NCBI GenBank assembly: GCA_958437935.1 | Contig: CAUBPS010000005.1 | Coordinates: 56,008-120,007, forward strand | DNA length: 64,000 nt | Origin: an uncultured Collinsella sp. | Lineage (GTDB): Bacteria > Actinomycetota > Coriobacteriia > Coriobacteriales > Coriobacteriaceae | Direction: 5' to 3' | Shown here: one piece after another, positions 16,908 through 25,691 of the stretch | How the letters are laid out: each line of letters starts with the position of its first letter | How positions within the stretch are numbered: position 1 is the first letter of the stretch | Made by a program: the position numbers and the translations under genes | The notes under the pieces: model-generated | What the model was told of the DNA's origin: nothing | The model's database searches: none | Seen by the model: only the letters and a program-made list of their open reading frames with translations

Positions 16908-18689
16908 TTAGAGGCGGGCGAGGTCGTAGGCTTGGGCGGCTGCTTCACCGGCGCAGATGAGGTTGGTTGTGGCTTCCTGGGGGTCGAGCGCTTGGTCAAG
17001 AGGCATGGGCCTGCGGCAGACCGGCAGGACCAAGTCGATGCCCTGACCATACACCGCATCCAAATTATCCGCACGACCGCCCACGACGGCGACTACCGGC
17101 TTGCCATAGCGATTGGCACGGCGGGCCACGCCCACCGGCGCCTTGCCGGCAGCGGATTGCTCGTCCATGTTGCCCTCGCCTGTAATGACCAGGTCGACAT
17201 CGCGCACGCGCTCGTCAAACCCAATCAGATCGAGCACCGTCTCCACGCCCGAACGCAACTCAGCACCGAGCGCCAGCAGCGCGGCGCCCAAGCCACCTGC
17301 CGCGCCCGCGCCAGGCACGCCGAGCACCGAGCCAAATGTCCGCACGCCCTCGGGCACGCGCAACAACCCCTGAGCCCGCACCCCGGTAATCGCCGCATCG
17401 AGCAGGCGGCCGTAGCCGACCATCCAACTGTCGTACCTGCCCAGCGCTTCGACATCGTCTGTCGGCAGGCCCTTTTGCCCGCCAAACACTGCAAGTGCCC
17501 CACGACGCCCCACGAGCGGGTTCTCGACATCAGAGAGCACGACGATACGCGCGCTATTCAGCGCCCGAAGCGCCGGTGCCAAATCGATACTCGCCACCTG
17601 CTCAAGCCCCGCGAGACCAGGGGCGACATCGCAGCCCTGATCATCGACCACACGCGCGCCCAGCGCCTGCAGCATGCCGGCGCCACCGTCGTTGGTGGCA
17701 CTGCCGCCCAGACCAATATAGATAGTCTTTGCCCCAGCACGAACCGCTCGAAGCATGAACTCGCCCACGCCATAGGTCGTAGCGGCCAACGCCGCCGGCT
17801 CTGTGCAAGGCGAATACCCAATACCCGCCGCCTCGGCCATCTCGATTACAGCCGACTCGTGCTCGCCGTCCACCAGCATCCGGGCAGACACACAGTCGCC
17901 CAGAGGGCCTGCGACTTCACATGCCACGACCTCACCGCCGCACGCGGCAACGGCATCGAGCGTTCCCTCGCCGCCATCCGCCAGCGGCAGCGCGCTTACC
18001 TGGGCATCGGGCCACACGCGGCGCACACCTTCGGCAACGGCCTCCTCCGCCTGCGCGCTCGAAACGCTGCCCTTAAAGGAGTCGATCGCCAGCTGCACAC
18101 GGCGGGGCCGGCGGCACGCGGCACCAAAATCGACCGCCCCAACGGCAGTATCTTCGACACCCGCAAGCGCCTCGGCGTGGGCGGTATGCGCCTCAAGATC
18201 GGCCCCACAACCGCAGCCAGCACCATCGGTGCCACGCAGCCCACTAAAATAGCCGCTCAACACCTCACGACACTCATCCGCCAGCACGCCGGCATGTACG
18301 TTAAACCGATGATTCAGGCGCGAATCGGCATTCAGGTCGTATAGCGACCCCAGAGCGCCCGCTTTAGCATCGGACGCGCCGTACACGCAGCGCCCCACGC
18401 GCGCGTTAACCATAAGCCCCGCGCACATGCAGCAGGGCTCGAGCGTTACATAGACCGTGCAATCGGAAAGGCGCCAACGACCGAGCGACCGCGCGGCGGC
18501 GCATAGGGCCGCAAACTCGGCATGCGCCGAAGGGTCCTGGTCGAGCTCGCGGCGATTATGCGCCCGCGCGACGATCTCACCCGCGCGCACCACTACGGCG
18601 CCGATCGGCACCTCGCCCACCGCCGCGGCGGTACGCGCCTCCGCCAGCGCCTCGCGCATGAACTTCTCATCGATTCCGGTGCTCGTCAT
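16908..18689 (-). CDS. fusion of tRNA adenosine deaminase (TadA) and glycerate kinase
   Basis: 593 residues in one open frame. Start at 18689 (MTSTGIDEKF) with GGGAAGG upstream. Residues 1-150 are a TadA-type deaminase: the zinc/catalytic HAE (H56, E58) and PCCMC (C86, C89) are intact, predicting A-to-I editing of the tRNA-Arg wobble base. Residues about 151-195 form a Gly/Ala-rich linker. From about 197 onward it is a type I glycerate kinase (GlxK/GarK): IDSFKGSVSSAQAEEAV, LPLADGGEGTLDAV, IGLGGSATNDGGAGMLQALG and TGEGNMDEQSAAGKAP are all present. The two activities have no known metabolic link. The frame is continuous with no stop or ribosome site at the junction, but an assembly error cannot be excluded from sequence alone. 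Confidence 0.88.
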   Translation of the reverse strand: MTSTGIDEKFMREALAEARTAAAVGEVPIGAVVVRAGEIVARAHNRRELDQDPSAHAEFAALCAAARSLGRWRLSDCTVYVTLEPCCMCAGLMVNARVGRCVYGASDAKAGALGSLYDLNADSRLNHRFNVHAGVLADECREVLSGYFSGLRGTDGAGCGCGADLEAHTAHAEALAGVEDTAVGAVDFGAACRRPRRVQLAIDSFKGSVSSAQAEEAVAEGVRRVWPDAQVSALPLADGGEGTLDAVAACGGEVVACEVAGPLGDCVSARMLVDGEHESAVIEMAEAAGIGYSPCTEPAALAATTYGVGEFMLRAVRAGAKTIYIGLGGSATNDGGAGMLQALGARVVDDQGCDVAPGLAGLEQVASIDLAPALRALNSARIVVLSDVENPLVGRRGALAVFGGQKGLPTDDVEALGRYDSWMVGYGRLLDAAITGVRAQGLLRVPEGVRTFGSVLGVPGAGAAGGLGAALLALGAELRSGVETVLDLIGFDERVRDVDLVITGEGNMDEQSAAGKAPVGVARRANRYGKPVVAVVGGRADNLDAVYGQGIDLVLPVCRRPMPLDQALDPQEATTNLICAGEAAAQAYDLARL

Positions 18690-18740
18690 CGTTCGCCTTC
18701 CCTGTTGCAAATTCAAAACGATGCTATCATTACAACTCAC

Positions 18741-18830
18741 GGAGAGATGGCAGAGCGGTTGAATGCGGCGGTCTTGAAAACCGTTGAGCGCGAGAGCGTT
18801 CCGGGGGTTCGAATCCCCCTCTCTCCGCCA
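18741..18830 (+). tRNA. tRNA-Ser (anticodon TGA), CCA encoded
   Basis: 90 nt including CCA. Acceptor GGAGAGA pairs with TCTCTCC, discriminator G; anticodon loop CTTGAAA gives TGA; the long variable arm (GAGCGCGAGAGCGTTC region) is typical of class II tRNA-Ser; T arm GGGGG-TTCGAAT-CCCCC. A TATCAT box lies at 18725-18730. Confidence 0.97.
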
Positions 18831-18833
18831 CTC

Positions 18834-19424
18834 CTAGTGATGCACCGGTGTCATGGTCCGCTCAAACAACGCATCGACCACGTCGGCTATCTCAGGTCGA
18901 CGCTCAAGATCGTGGCCCGATTCCCACCATATCGTGAAAAGTCGAATAATACCGCCGGCGACAAACTCAGACGTCGTCTCGAGTGACACGGGGGCCAGGG
19001 CATCCTCGGCAAGCACGTTCATCACACGCTCGCGGATGGAGCGGGCAATGCGGTCGCAAATAACGTTGGTCAACATGCCCGACATGCTGCTTGCCAAAAT
19101 GTTATCCATGAGCCGCTCGTGCGTCAGAATCAAATCCATGGCATCGTCCAAAATCGCGTGCCGAAGCGCGCGCACGTCCTCGGCAGACACTGCGCCGGCC
19201 TCATCGGGCTGTTTTTGCGGCAAGCCCGACATGAGCTCATCGATATAAAAGGCAAAGTAATCGTTCTTGTCGCGAAAGTGCTTGTAGAACGTCGTGCGGC
19301 GAATCATGGCCCGGTCGCACAGCATGGCAACCGTCAGGTCCTCAAAACGATGCTCTTCCAAAAGCTCGGTAAAGGCATCGAACAGGGCGCGGTAGGTTTT
19401 CTTAATGCGAAGGTCCACTGGCAT
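18834..19424 (-). CDS. TetR family transcriptional regulator
   Basis: 196 residues from the ATG at 19424 (MPVDLRIKK), with GAGG 6 nt upstream; the ATG two codons earlier overlaps that site. The N-terminal helix-turn-helix is clear: KKTYRALFDAFTELLEEHRF, then LTVAMLCDRAMIRRTTFYKHF with the TetR FYxHF ending, followed by a helical ligand domain. It is convergent with tRNA-Ser and divergent from lemA, 205 bp away. Homologues of this DUF-containing subtype often control efflux or membrane functions, but the target is not evident. Confidence 0.88.
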   Translation of the reverse strand: MPVDLRIKKTYRALFDAFTELLEEHRFEDLTVAMLCDRAMIRRTTFYKHFRDKNDYFAFYIDELMSGLPQKQPDEAGAVSAEDVRALRHAILDDAMDLILTHERLMDNILASSMSGMLTNVICDRIARSIRERVMNVLAEDALAPVSLETTSEFVAGGIIRLFTIWWESGHDLERRPEIADVVDALFERTMTPVHH

Positions 19425-19538
19425 CGCCATCCTCAGGGCAAAGACAACACTCGTCAATCTGTCGCATATCTTACACCTGTACCTCGCGCGCTTTGCCCCG
19501 GTGCCGGCCCCGCCGAAAACACAACGCTTACCGGAAAG

Positions 19539-19568
19539 TTCGGCACGGCAAAACGTTGCGGGTATACT
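19539..19568 (+). promoter_or_regulatory. lemA promoter
   Basis: TTCGGC (19539-19544) and TATACT (19563-19568) are separated by 18 bp. Start of transcription would fall near 19575, about 55 nt before the lemA start. Confidence 0.5.
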
Positions 19569-19629
19569 AGTAGCGTTATACCAACGGCAGCTGGCGCATG
19601 CCGCCGCGGCCATTCGAAACGGAGACATC

Positions 19630-20181
19630 ATGATTACCGTCATCATCGGCATCGTTGTTGTCATTGTGATTGTCTGCGCCATCGCCGGCATCTACAACAA
19701 CATGGTCACCAAGCGTAACCGCATCGATAACGCCTGGCAGAACATCGATACGCAGCTGCAGCGCCGCAACGACCTGATCCCCAACCTGGTCGAGACCGTC
19801 AAGGGCTACGCCAAGCACGAGCAGGAGACGCTCTCCGCCGTGATCAGCGCGCGTAACACCGCCGTCAAGGCCACCACGCCCGAGGCCAAGATGGAAGCCG
19901 ACAACGTGCTGACCGGTGCGCTGCGCCAGCTCTTCGCCGTAGCCGAGGCCTATCCCGATCTTAAGGCAAACACCAACTTTACGCAGCTGCAGGCATCGCT
20001 CGAGGATACCGAGAACAAGATTAGCTATGCACGCCAGAGCTACAACGACTGCGTGCTCAGCTACAACAACGCCATTCAGACGTTCCCGGCTGTCATCTTT
20101 GCCGGCATCTTCCAGTTTAAGGAGCGCCAGGGCTTCGAGGCCGCCGAAGCAGCCCGCCAGGCCCCGACCGTCAAGTTCTAG
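19630..20181 (+). CDS. LemA family protein
   Basis: 183 residues; ribosome site GGAG 4-5 nt before the ATG. An N-terminal membrane segment (residues 2-22, TVIIGIVVVIVIVCAIAGIY) is followed by the LemA coiled-coil bundle: NRIDNAWQNIDTQLQRRNDL, IPNLVETVKGYAKHE and NKISYARQSYNDCVLSYN match the conserved blocks. LemA proteins are membrane-anchored with an outside N-terminus; their biochemical role is not established. A strong terminator follows. Confidence 0.93.
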   Translation: MITVIIGIVVVIVIVCAIAGIYNNMVTKRNRIDNAWQNIDTQLQRRNDLIPNLVETVKGYAKHEQETLSAVISARNTAVKATTPEAKMEADNVLTGALRQLFAVAEAYPDLKANTNFTQLQASLEDTENKISYARQSYNDCVLSYNNAIQTFPAVIFAGIFQFKERQGFEAAEAARQAPTVKF

Positions 20182-20217
20182 TAGTTTGACAGCGCATCCT
20201 TAATCGGCCAAATGCAT

Positions 20218-20264
20218 AAACCGCCCCGTCGAATGCATACTTCGACGGGGCGGTTTCCTTTTTC
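20218..20264 (+). terminator. intrinsic terminator of lemA
   Basis: AAACCGCCCCGTCGAA pairs with TTCGACGGGGCGGTTT around TGCATAC, followed by CCTTTTT. Confidence 0.9.
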
Positions 20265-20295
20265 GCAAAGGTTCCCCTCTAAGCGCCGTGCATTT

Positions 20296-20415
20296 TTAGG
20301 AGTATTCAACATAACCAAGAGCTTCGGGCGCCACGATAAGTGCCAAAGACCGCGAATATCCCTGTAAATCAAACGCTATAAGCCCATAACCCCGCCCATC
20401 ATCCGTAGAAAACAT
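20296..20415 (-). CDS. possible small protein (39 aa), uncertain
   Basis: The ATG at 20415 has GGGAG 6 nt upstream and opens a 39-residue frame beginning MFSTDDGRGYGLIAFDLQGY and ending GYVEYS. The composition is protein-like and the ribosome site is good, but I recognise no family. It lies in a 480-bp gap between lemA and ilvE and could equally be the decayed end of a longer gene. The rest of that gap holds the lemA terminator and the palindrome at 20529-20635. Confidence 0.25.
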   Translation of the reverse strand: MFSTDDGRGYGLIAFDLQGYSRSLALIVAPEALGYVEYS

Positions 20416-20528
20416 CGAGAACTCCCGATTTTTTGCCCGAGGTCGGTATGCAGGGGCCTTCGATTGCAGAATACTCGCAAAAATGCACGTCGCCACCACC
20501 CCCACATGGCGCGAACCAAAACAAAAGC

Positions 20529-20635
20529 GCGGCCTTCCTTTCCGGCGCACTCCGCGGGACGAAAAAACCTCCGCCGCACGAAGTGCGCAGCGGAGGTTCT
20601 TTCATGTCCGAGGACGCGCCGGAAAGGAAGGTCGC
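20529..20635. repeat. nested palindrome containing the ilvE terminator
   Basis: Outer arms GCGGCCTTCCTTTCCGGCGC (20529-20548) and its complement (20616-20635) match over 20 bp with one G/T wobble. Inside, AACCTCCGC and GCGGAGGTT form a second hairpin with flanking A and T runs, a bidirectional terminator for ilvE. Confidence 0.75.
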
Positions 20636-20660
20636 CCTCGGGCCGGACAGCTAAGACAGC

Positions 20661-21713
20661 TTACGCGACGGTGTAAACCCAGTTGTGCTTATCCTCAACA
20701 GCACCAGACTGGATACCAGTCAGGGTCTCGCGGAGCTTCTTCATCACAGGACCGATCTCGGTATAGCCAGCCGGGAAGGTCACGGTCTCGTCGGCGCCGT
20801 AAACCTTGTTGTCGATCTCGCCAACCGGGGAGATGACGGCAGCGGTGCCGCACAGGCCGCACTCGACAAAGGTACCGGCCTTGACCTCGGCCCACTCGAC
20901 GGGACGCTGGTCAACGGTCATGCCCAGGTCCTGAGCGACCTGAACGAGCGAGCGACGGGTGATAGAGGGCAGGATGGAGTCGGTGTGCGACTGAGGAACG
21001 ACGAGGGTGCCGTCCTCCTTCACGAACAGGACGTTGGCGCCACCGGTCTCCTCGACATAGGTGCGGGACTCGGAGTCGAGATACAGGTTCTCGGCATAGC
21101 CCTCGCGATGGGCCTCCATCGTGGGCTTGAGGGACATGGCGTAGTTCAAGCCGGCCTTGATGTTGCCGGTACCGTGAGGTGCCGCACGGTCATACTCGGA
21201 AACGCGCAGCTTGACGGGCTTGAGGCCACCCTTAAAGTACGGACCGACCGGGGTCACGAGAATGCGGAACGTGTACTCAGGAGCGGGAGCCACGCCGATC
21301 ACGTCACCGGAGCCGATCATAAACGGACGCACGTACAGGGTCGCACCGGAACCGAAGGGCGGAACCCAGGCGACGTTGGCAGAAACGACCTGCTTGACGG
21401 CTTCAACGAACTTGTCCTTGGGGAACGGGGGCATCTCGAGGCGCTGCGCAGAGTTGTACATACGCTCGGCGTTCATGTCGGGACGGAAGCAGACGATGCT
21501 GCCGTCCTCGGCGGTGTAGGCCTTCAGGCCCTCAAAGACCTCCTGGCAGTAATGGAAGATGCCGCCGCACTCGGAGACATGCAAGGTGTGGTCGGTGGTC
21601 AGGCCGCCCTCGTCCCACTCGCCGTCCTTCCAATGGGCCTCGTAGCTGTAATCGGTCTTCATGTAGCCAAAGCCGAGGCTACCCCAATCGATATCCTTCT
21701 TCTCGACAGTCAT
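20661..21713 (-). CDS. ilvE: branched-chain amino acid aminotransferase
   Basis: 350 residues from ATG 21713 (MTVEKKDIDW), with AAGGAG about 6 nt upstream. Fold type IV PLP aminotransferase: FEGLKAY early, YVRPFMIGSG, the PLP-lysine region GNIKAGLNYAMSL, EETGGANVLFV and GLCGTAAVISPVG are all present, matching the 350-360 residue actinobacterial/BCAT form. It interconverts Leu, Ile, Val and their 2-oxo acids in the cytoplasm. Monocistronic: own leader of about 150 nt upstream and terminator downstream. The leader has no T-box-like element that I can see. An in-frame 5' extension to 21863 is unlikely given the ribosome site. Confidence 0.95.
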   Translation of the reverse strand: MTVEKKDIDWGSLGFGYMKTDYSYEAHWKDGEWDEGGLTTDHTLHVSECGGIFHYCQEVFEGLKAYTAEDGSIVCFRPDMNAERMYNSAQRLEMPPFPKDKFVEAVKQVVSANVAWVPPFGSGATLYVRPFMIGSGDVIGVAPAPEYTFRILVTPVGPYFKGGLKPVKLRVSEYDRAAPHGTGNIKAGLNYAMSLKPTMEAHREGYAENLYLDSESRTYVEETGGANVLFVKEDGTLVVPQSHTDSILPSITRRSLVQVAQDLGMTVDQRPVEWAEVKAGTFVECGLCGTAAVISPVGEIDNKVYGADETVTFPAGYTEIGPVMKKLRETLTGIQSGAVEDKHNWVYTVA

Positions 21714-21867
21714 ATGTCGCTCCTTACATACACAGTTGCAAACTCGCGAACCCGCACGCAAGGACCGAGGCCGACCGCGTCGCAACGTCGCACGCCCGGA
21801 GCGTAGAGCCGGACGGGACACGCGAGCAGCATCAAAGCCGATGGCACGTCGATTCGCATGCACGAGA

Positions 21868-21891
21868 TTGTACTCCCCGTACGCGTCTGAT
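21868..21891 (-). promoter_or_regulatory. putative ilvE promoter
   Basis: TACAAT (21873-21868, minus strand) is preceded at 16-17 bp by TTTATC/TTTTAT, a weak -35. This would give a leader of about 150 nt containing an overlapping open frame. Confidence 0.35.
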
Positions 21892-21942
21892 AAAACGCTT
21901 TTCTTTAACTAAGTAAAGTATTTTCATTTGACCGAAACTAAA

Positions 21943-21974
21943 GAGGCCCGCCACCGTAAGCGGTGACGGGCCTC
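21943..21974. terminator. terminator downstream of dedA-type gene
   Basis: GAGGCCCGCCACCG and CGGTGACGGGCCTC form a 14-bp stem with one mismatch, lying between dedA's 3' end and ilvE's upstream region. Confidence 0.75.
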
Positions 21975-22002
21975 AACTGCACGGTTTGCGCGCTGGCTCG
22001 AG

Positions 22003-22650
22003 CTACGCGTTCTTTTTGCCCAGCTTAGCCTTAACCAGACCGACCACGGTCGGGATGATCGACACGGCAACGATGCCGATAATCAGCAGCTCAAAGTGCT
22101 CCTGCACAAAGGGAATGCCGCCAAAGAAGTAGCCCAGCAGCGTAAAGACCGTCGACCAGGTAATGCCGCCCAGCACGTTAAAGATGACAAAGTTGCGCCA
22201 GTGCATGCCGCCCATGCCAGCGATGAAGGGCACAAAGGTGCGGATAAACGGAAAGAAGCGGCCCAGGAAGATGGCCAGGTGGCCCCACTTGTCCAAGAAG
22301 TCCTCGGACTTTTTGATGCGCTCGGGCGTCATGGCCTTGACCTTGCCCGAGGCAATGATCTTTTTGCCAAAGAAATGGCCGATCATAAAGTTGCACTGAT
22401 CGCCCAAAATGGCAGCGGCCCATGCGGTGGCCAGAAGCGCCACAATGTTAAAGCCGCCGTTGTGGGCGAAGAAACCCGAGGCGAACAGCAGCGAATCACC
22501 GGGAAGGAACGGGAAGAACACCACGCCCGTCTCGATAAAGATGATCAGGAACACGCAGCCGTAGGCCATAAGCGGGCCGGCGGCGATCCAGCTGGCGATC
22601 GCGGTGCGCGGGTCCTTAAGCAGCTCGGCGATAAAATTGATGAAACCCAT
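22003..22650 (-). CDS. DedA family membrane protein
   Basis: 215 residues from ATG 22650, with GAGAGG 9 nt upstream. Family blocks are clear: ETGVVFFPFLPGDSLLFASG, then LGDQCNFMIGHFFGKK, and the FLGRFFPFIRTFVPFIAGMG motif with its conserved arginines. Several membrane segments surround two re-entrant loops. DedA proteins are proton-coupled membrane proteins, and some move lipid carriers such as undecaprenyl phosphate; which lipid is used here is unknown. Divergent from cysE; a TATACT box lies near 22696. Confidence 0.93.
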   Translation of the reverse strand: MGFINFIAELLKDPRTAIASWIAAGPLMAYGCVFLIIFIETGVVFFPFLPGDSLLFASGFFAHNGGFNIVALLATAWAAAILGDQCNFMIGHFFGKKIIASGKVKAMTPERIKKSEDFLDKWGHLAIFLGRFFPFIRTFVPFIAGMGGMHWRNFVIFNVLGGITWSTVFTLLGYFFGGIPFVQEHFELLIIGIVAVSIIPTVVGLVKAKLGKKNA

Positions 22651-22873
22651 GAAGTAAAACCTCTCAGTTGTGGGCGCGGATACGTCCAAGTTGACCAGTA
22701 TACGGTTGCGGCGCCCCCTCGTGCGCAACCCCACAAAAGCATGACTCCATTACCAGCAAGTTTGCATAACTGACACCTGTCGTGCAAAGCTGCCAAGATT
22801 GTTCTACCTAATCCCTAGCGAATCGCTATACTTTATTGAATCGCATTGCCATGGCGCTAAGGGAGGGCGGCCG

Positions 22874-23578
22874 GTGAGCTTTATCAATACCATTCGCGAG
22901 GACATCAAGACCGTCCAAGCGCAGGACCCCGCCGCGCAAAACGGTCTGGTCATTTTCCTTTCCTATCCTGGCCTGCATGCCAAGTGGAACCACGTACCCG
23001 AGCACTGGCTCTGGGAGCACGGTCATCGCTCGCTCGCCCGCGTGCTCTCGCAAATCACCCGCCACATCACCGGCGTCGAGATTCATCCCGCCGCACAGAT
23101 CGGCAAGCACTTCTTTATCGACCATGCCATGGGCGTCGTCATCGGCGAGACCACCATCGTGGGCGACAACTGCGTGCTCTACCAGGGCGTCACGCTCGGC
23201 GGTACCGGCAACGAGACCGGCAAACGCCACCCAACGCTCGGCGATAACGTCACCGTGGGCACGGGCGCCAAGGTGCTCGGCAACATCCGCATCGGCAACA
23301 ACGTCAAGATCGGCGGCAACTCGGTCGTCGTTAAGGACGTCCCCGACAACTGCACCGTCGTGGGCGTGCCGGGACGCATCATCAAGCGCAACGGCTGCCG
23401 TGTGTTCGAGGAGAGTTTCGACGCCAAGCAGCATCGCGAGTACATGCCCGATGACGCCGCCGAGCAGTCCGCGCTCAACCGCCAGGGCATCACCGAGAAT
23501 GCCCGCCGCGTCAAGGAACTCGAGCGAGAGGTGGCCGAGCTTAAGGCCCTCGTTGCCAAACTTGTGGACGAACGTTAG
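22874..23578 (+). CDS. cysE: serine O-acetyltransferase
   Basis: 234 residues starting at GTG 22874 (MSFINTIRED), preceded by GGGAGGG; longer in-frame starts lack a ribosome site. A short N-terminal helical region leads to left-handed beta-helix hexapeptide repeats. Diagnostic motifs: GVEIHPAAQIGKHFFIDHAMG (truncated here), GVVIGETTIVGDN, YQGVTLGGTG and KRHPTLGDNV; the catalytic His lies in FIDHAMG. It makes O-acetylserine from serine and acetyl-CoA, the first step of cysteine synthesis. The C-terminal 40 residues are a charged coiled coil (RVKELEREVAELKALVAKL). No cysK is adjacent. A TATACT box lies at 22827. Confidence 0.93.
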   Translation: MSFINTIREDIKTVQAQDPAAQNGLVIFLSYPGLHAKWNHVPEHWLWEHGHRSLARVLSQITRHITGVEIHPAAQIGKHFFIDHAMGVVIGETTIVGDNCVLYQGVTLGGTGNETGKRHPTLGDNVTVGTGAKVLGNIRIGNNVKIGGNSVVVKDVPDNCTVVGVPGRIIKRNGCRVFEESFDAKQHREYMPDDAAEQSALNRQGITENARRVKELEREVAELKALVAKLVDER

Positions 23579-23614
23579 AAGCGGACGGCCACCGACGACT
23601 TTAACGCCAGCGCA

Positions 23615-23653
23615 AAGGCGCGCCAGGGAATACATCCCCGGCGCGCCTTATTT
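23615..23653. terminator. bidirectional terminator between cysE and ABC operon
   Basis: AAGGCGCGCC and GGCGCGCCTT form a 10-bp GC-rich stem followed by TATTT. Confidence 0.7.
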
Positions 23654-23656
23654 CCG

Positions 23657-23686
23657 ATGTGACAAAGGGGCTGTCCCTTTGTCACA
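23657..23686. repeat. GGGACAG-family palindrome
   Basis: ATGTGACAAAGGG and CCCTTTGTCACAT flank GCTGT. The inner AAAGGG..CCCTTT is shared with 42538-42568, while the outer arms differ. Confidence 0.7.
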
Positions 23687-25690
23687 TTATGCGAACTGGC
23701 TCAGATAGAGGTCGGCGTAAGCACCCTCGGCAGCCAGTAGCTCCTTATGCGTGCCCTGCTCGATAATGTTGCCATGATCCATGACCAAGATCAGGTCGGC
23801 ATCCACGATCGTCGACAGGCGGTGCGCGATCACAAAGCTGGTGCGCCCGCGCATGAGCGCGTCCATGGCGCGGCCGATGGCAAGCTCGGTGCGCGTGTCC
23901 ACGCTTGATGTCGCCTCGTCCAGGATGAGAATCGCCGGGTTGTTGAGCAGCACGCGCGCAATGGTCAGCAGCTGGCGCTGGCCCTGGCTAATGCTCTCGG
24001 CATCGTTGGCCACCCGTGTGTCATAACCCTGCGGCATGGTGCGCACAAAGAAGTCGACCTGCGCGGCGCGGGCGGCCGCGACAATCTCCTCGCGCGTCGC
24101 CTCGGGACAGCCATAGGCGATGTTCTCGGCAATCGTGCCATCGAACAGCCAAGCGTCCTGCAGCACCATGCCAAACTGTTGGCGAAGCTCGCCACGATCC
24201 ATGCGGCTCGTGTCCACGCCGTCGAGCGTAATGCGGCCGCCGTCAATCTCGTAGAAGCGCATGAGCAGGTTGATGAGCGTGGTCTTGCCCGCGCCCGTGG
24301 TTCCCACCACCGCAATCTTCTGACCCGGCTCGGCAGTAAACGACACGTCGCGCATAAGCGGCTTGTCGGGCGCATAACCAAAGCGCACGTGCTCAAAAGC
24401 GACGCGGCCCTCAACGCGACCCGGCAGCTTGGCAGCCTCGTCCGGCAGCGGATCGGCCTCCATCTCGGGCTCATCGAGCAGGTCGAACACACGCTCCGCA
24501 CTCGCCAGCGCGCTCTGCAGCGAGTTAAAGGTAAACGACAGCTGCGTCATGGGTTCGGACGCCTCGTAGATAAACTGGAAGAACGCCTGGAACACGCCAA
24601 CGGTCATGTGACCGGCGACCAGCATGCTGCAGCCCACCAGCGCGATCACGATCTGCGCCAAACGGCCGATAAAGCGCACCGCAGGGCCGACGGCATTGAT
24701 CATAAAGTCGGCCTTGGTACTCACGCGCGCTAGCTCCCTCGAGGCCTCATGCACTTCGGCAGAGCTCTGACGCTCGCGATTGAACGCGCGAATCACCAGA
24801 CGGCCCGAGTAGCCTTCCTCGACCGCGCTCGTAATCTTGGACACCCACTCCTGGCGCTCGCCGGTCACGTCATGTGTGCGGCGCGAGACCACTTTGGTCA
24901 CCAGCAGCGACAACGCCGTAAAGAACAAAAAGATCAGCGTGAGCGGCACGCTAAACACGAACATCACGCCCACGGCGCCCACCACGGTGCCGATCGACAC
25001 CAGCAGCTGCAGCAGTCCGCGCTGCATGCTTTCGGACATCTTGTCCAGGTCGTTGGTCGCGCGGCTGACGACCTCGCCGGGGCGATGCGCATCAAAATAG
25101 GCGAGCGGCAGACGGTTGAGCTTTTGCGCGATGCGGTTACGCAGACGCAGGTTGAGGCGTTCGGCCACGCTCGACATCAAAAAGCTCTGGAGCGCGTAGA
25201 ACGAGGCGGCGGCCGTCCAGATCATAAAGTAGATAAAGATGGTCCTGCCGCAGTTCTCCCAGGTGATGCTGAAGGTGGTGTCGTTGGCAAACGCCAGCTT
25301 TACATGTCCCCACAGTTCATCGATGACGCGAGCGCTGTACGCCGGCGCCGCGGTGTTAAATATGACGTAGAACACGATGCTCGCGAACACGAGGTAGAAG
25401 CGCCAGTGATCGCCGGCGGCCTCGCTCCACAGACGGCGCACCGTCGCCCGGGTGTCGCGGGGTTTCTCGTCCTCGTCTTCGTCGTCCACATCGCGCATGC
25501 GCTCTGCCTCAGCGCGGGCGCGCTCGTCCTCGGCGCGTTCGTTTTCCTCGTAGAGCGCTTGGCGGCGAGCCTCGCGCTCGGCTGCAGCCTTGGCGGCATC
25601 ATCCAGACCGTGCGCGACCGCCGTCTCCTCAGCCGTCCCTGTTGCCACGACGCCATCAACGCCGCCTTGCTTCTTGAGCTCATCGGTCAT
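23687..25690 (-). CDS. ABC exporter half-transporter, catalytically competent subunit
   Basis: 667 residues from ATG 25690 (MTDELKKQGG), ribosome site GGGAGGTG 6 nt upstream. A charged N-terminal extension of about 75 residues rich in Glu/Arg (probably cytoplasmic) precedes six membrane helices and an ATPase domain with Walker A GTTGAGKTT, signature ISQGQRQ, Walker B AILILDEATSSVD and AHRLST. The catalytic Glu is present. Two bases separate it from the stop of its partner at 25692-27428. The pair, controlled by the MarR gene ahead of it, most likely forms a multidrug-type heterodimeric exporter. Confidence 0.92.
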   Translation of the reverse strand: MTDELKKQGGVDGVVATGTAEETAVAHGLDDAAKAAAEREARRQALYEENERAEDERARAEAERMRDVDDEDEDEKPRDTRATVRRLWSEAAGDHWRFYLVFASIVFYVIFNTAAPAYSARVIDELWGHVKLAFANDTTFSITWENCGRTIFIYFMIWTAAASFYALQSFLMSSVAERLNLRLRNRIAQKLNRLPLAYFDAHRPGEVVSRATNDLDKMSESMQRGLLQLLVSIGTVVGAVGVMFVFSVPLTLIFLFFTALSLLVTKVVSRRTHDVTGERQEWVSKITSAVEEGYSGRLVIRAFNRERQSSAEVHEASRELARVSTKADFMINAVGPAVRFIGRLAQIVIALVGCSMLVAGHMTVGVFQAFFQFIYEASEPMTQLSFTFNSLQSALASAERVFDLLDEPEMEADPLPDEAAKLPGRVEGRVAFEHVRFGYAPDKPLMRDVSFTAEPGQKIAVVGTTGAGKTTLINLLMRFYEIDGGRITLDGVDTSRMDRGELRQQFGMVLQDAWLFDGTIAENIAYGCPEATREEIVAAARAAQVDFFVRTMPQGYDTRVANDAESISQGQRQLLTIARVLLNNPAILILDEATSSVDTRTELAIGRAMDALMRGRTSFVIAHRLSTIVDADLILVMDHGNIIEQGTHKELLAAEGAYADLYLSQFA

Positions 25691-25691
25691 G

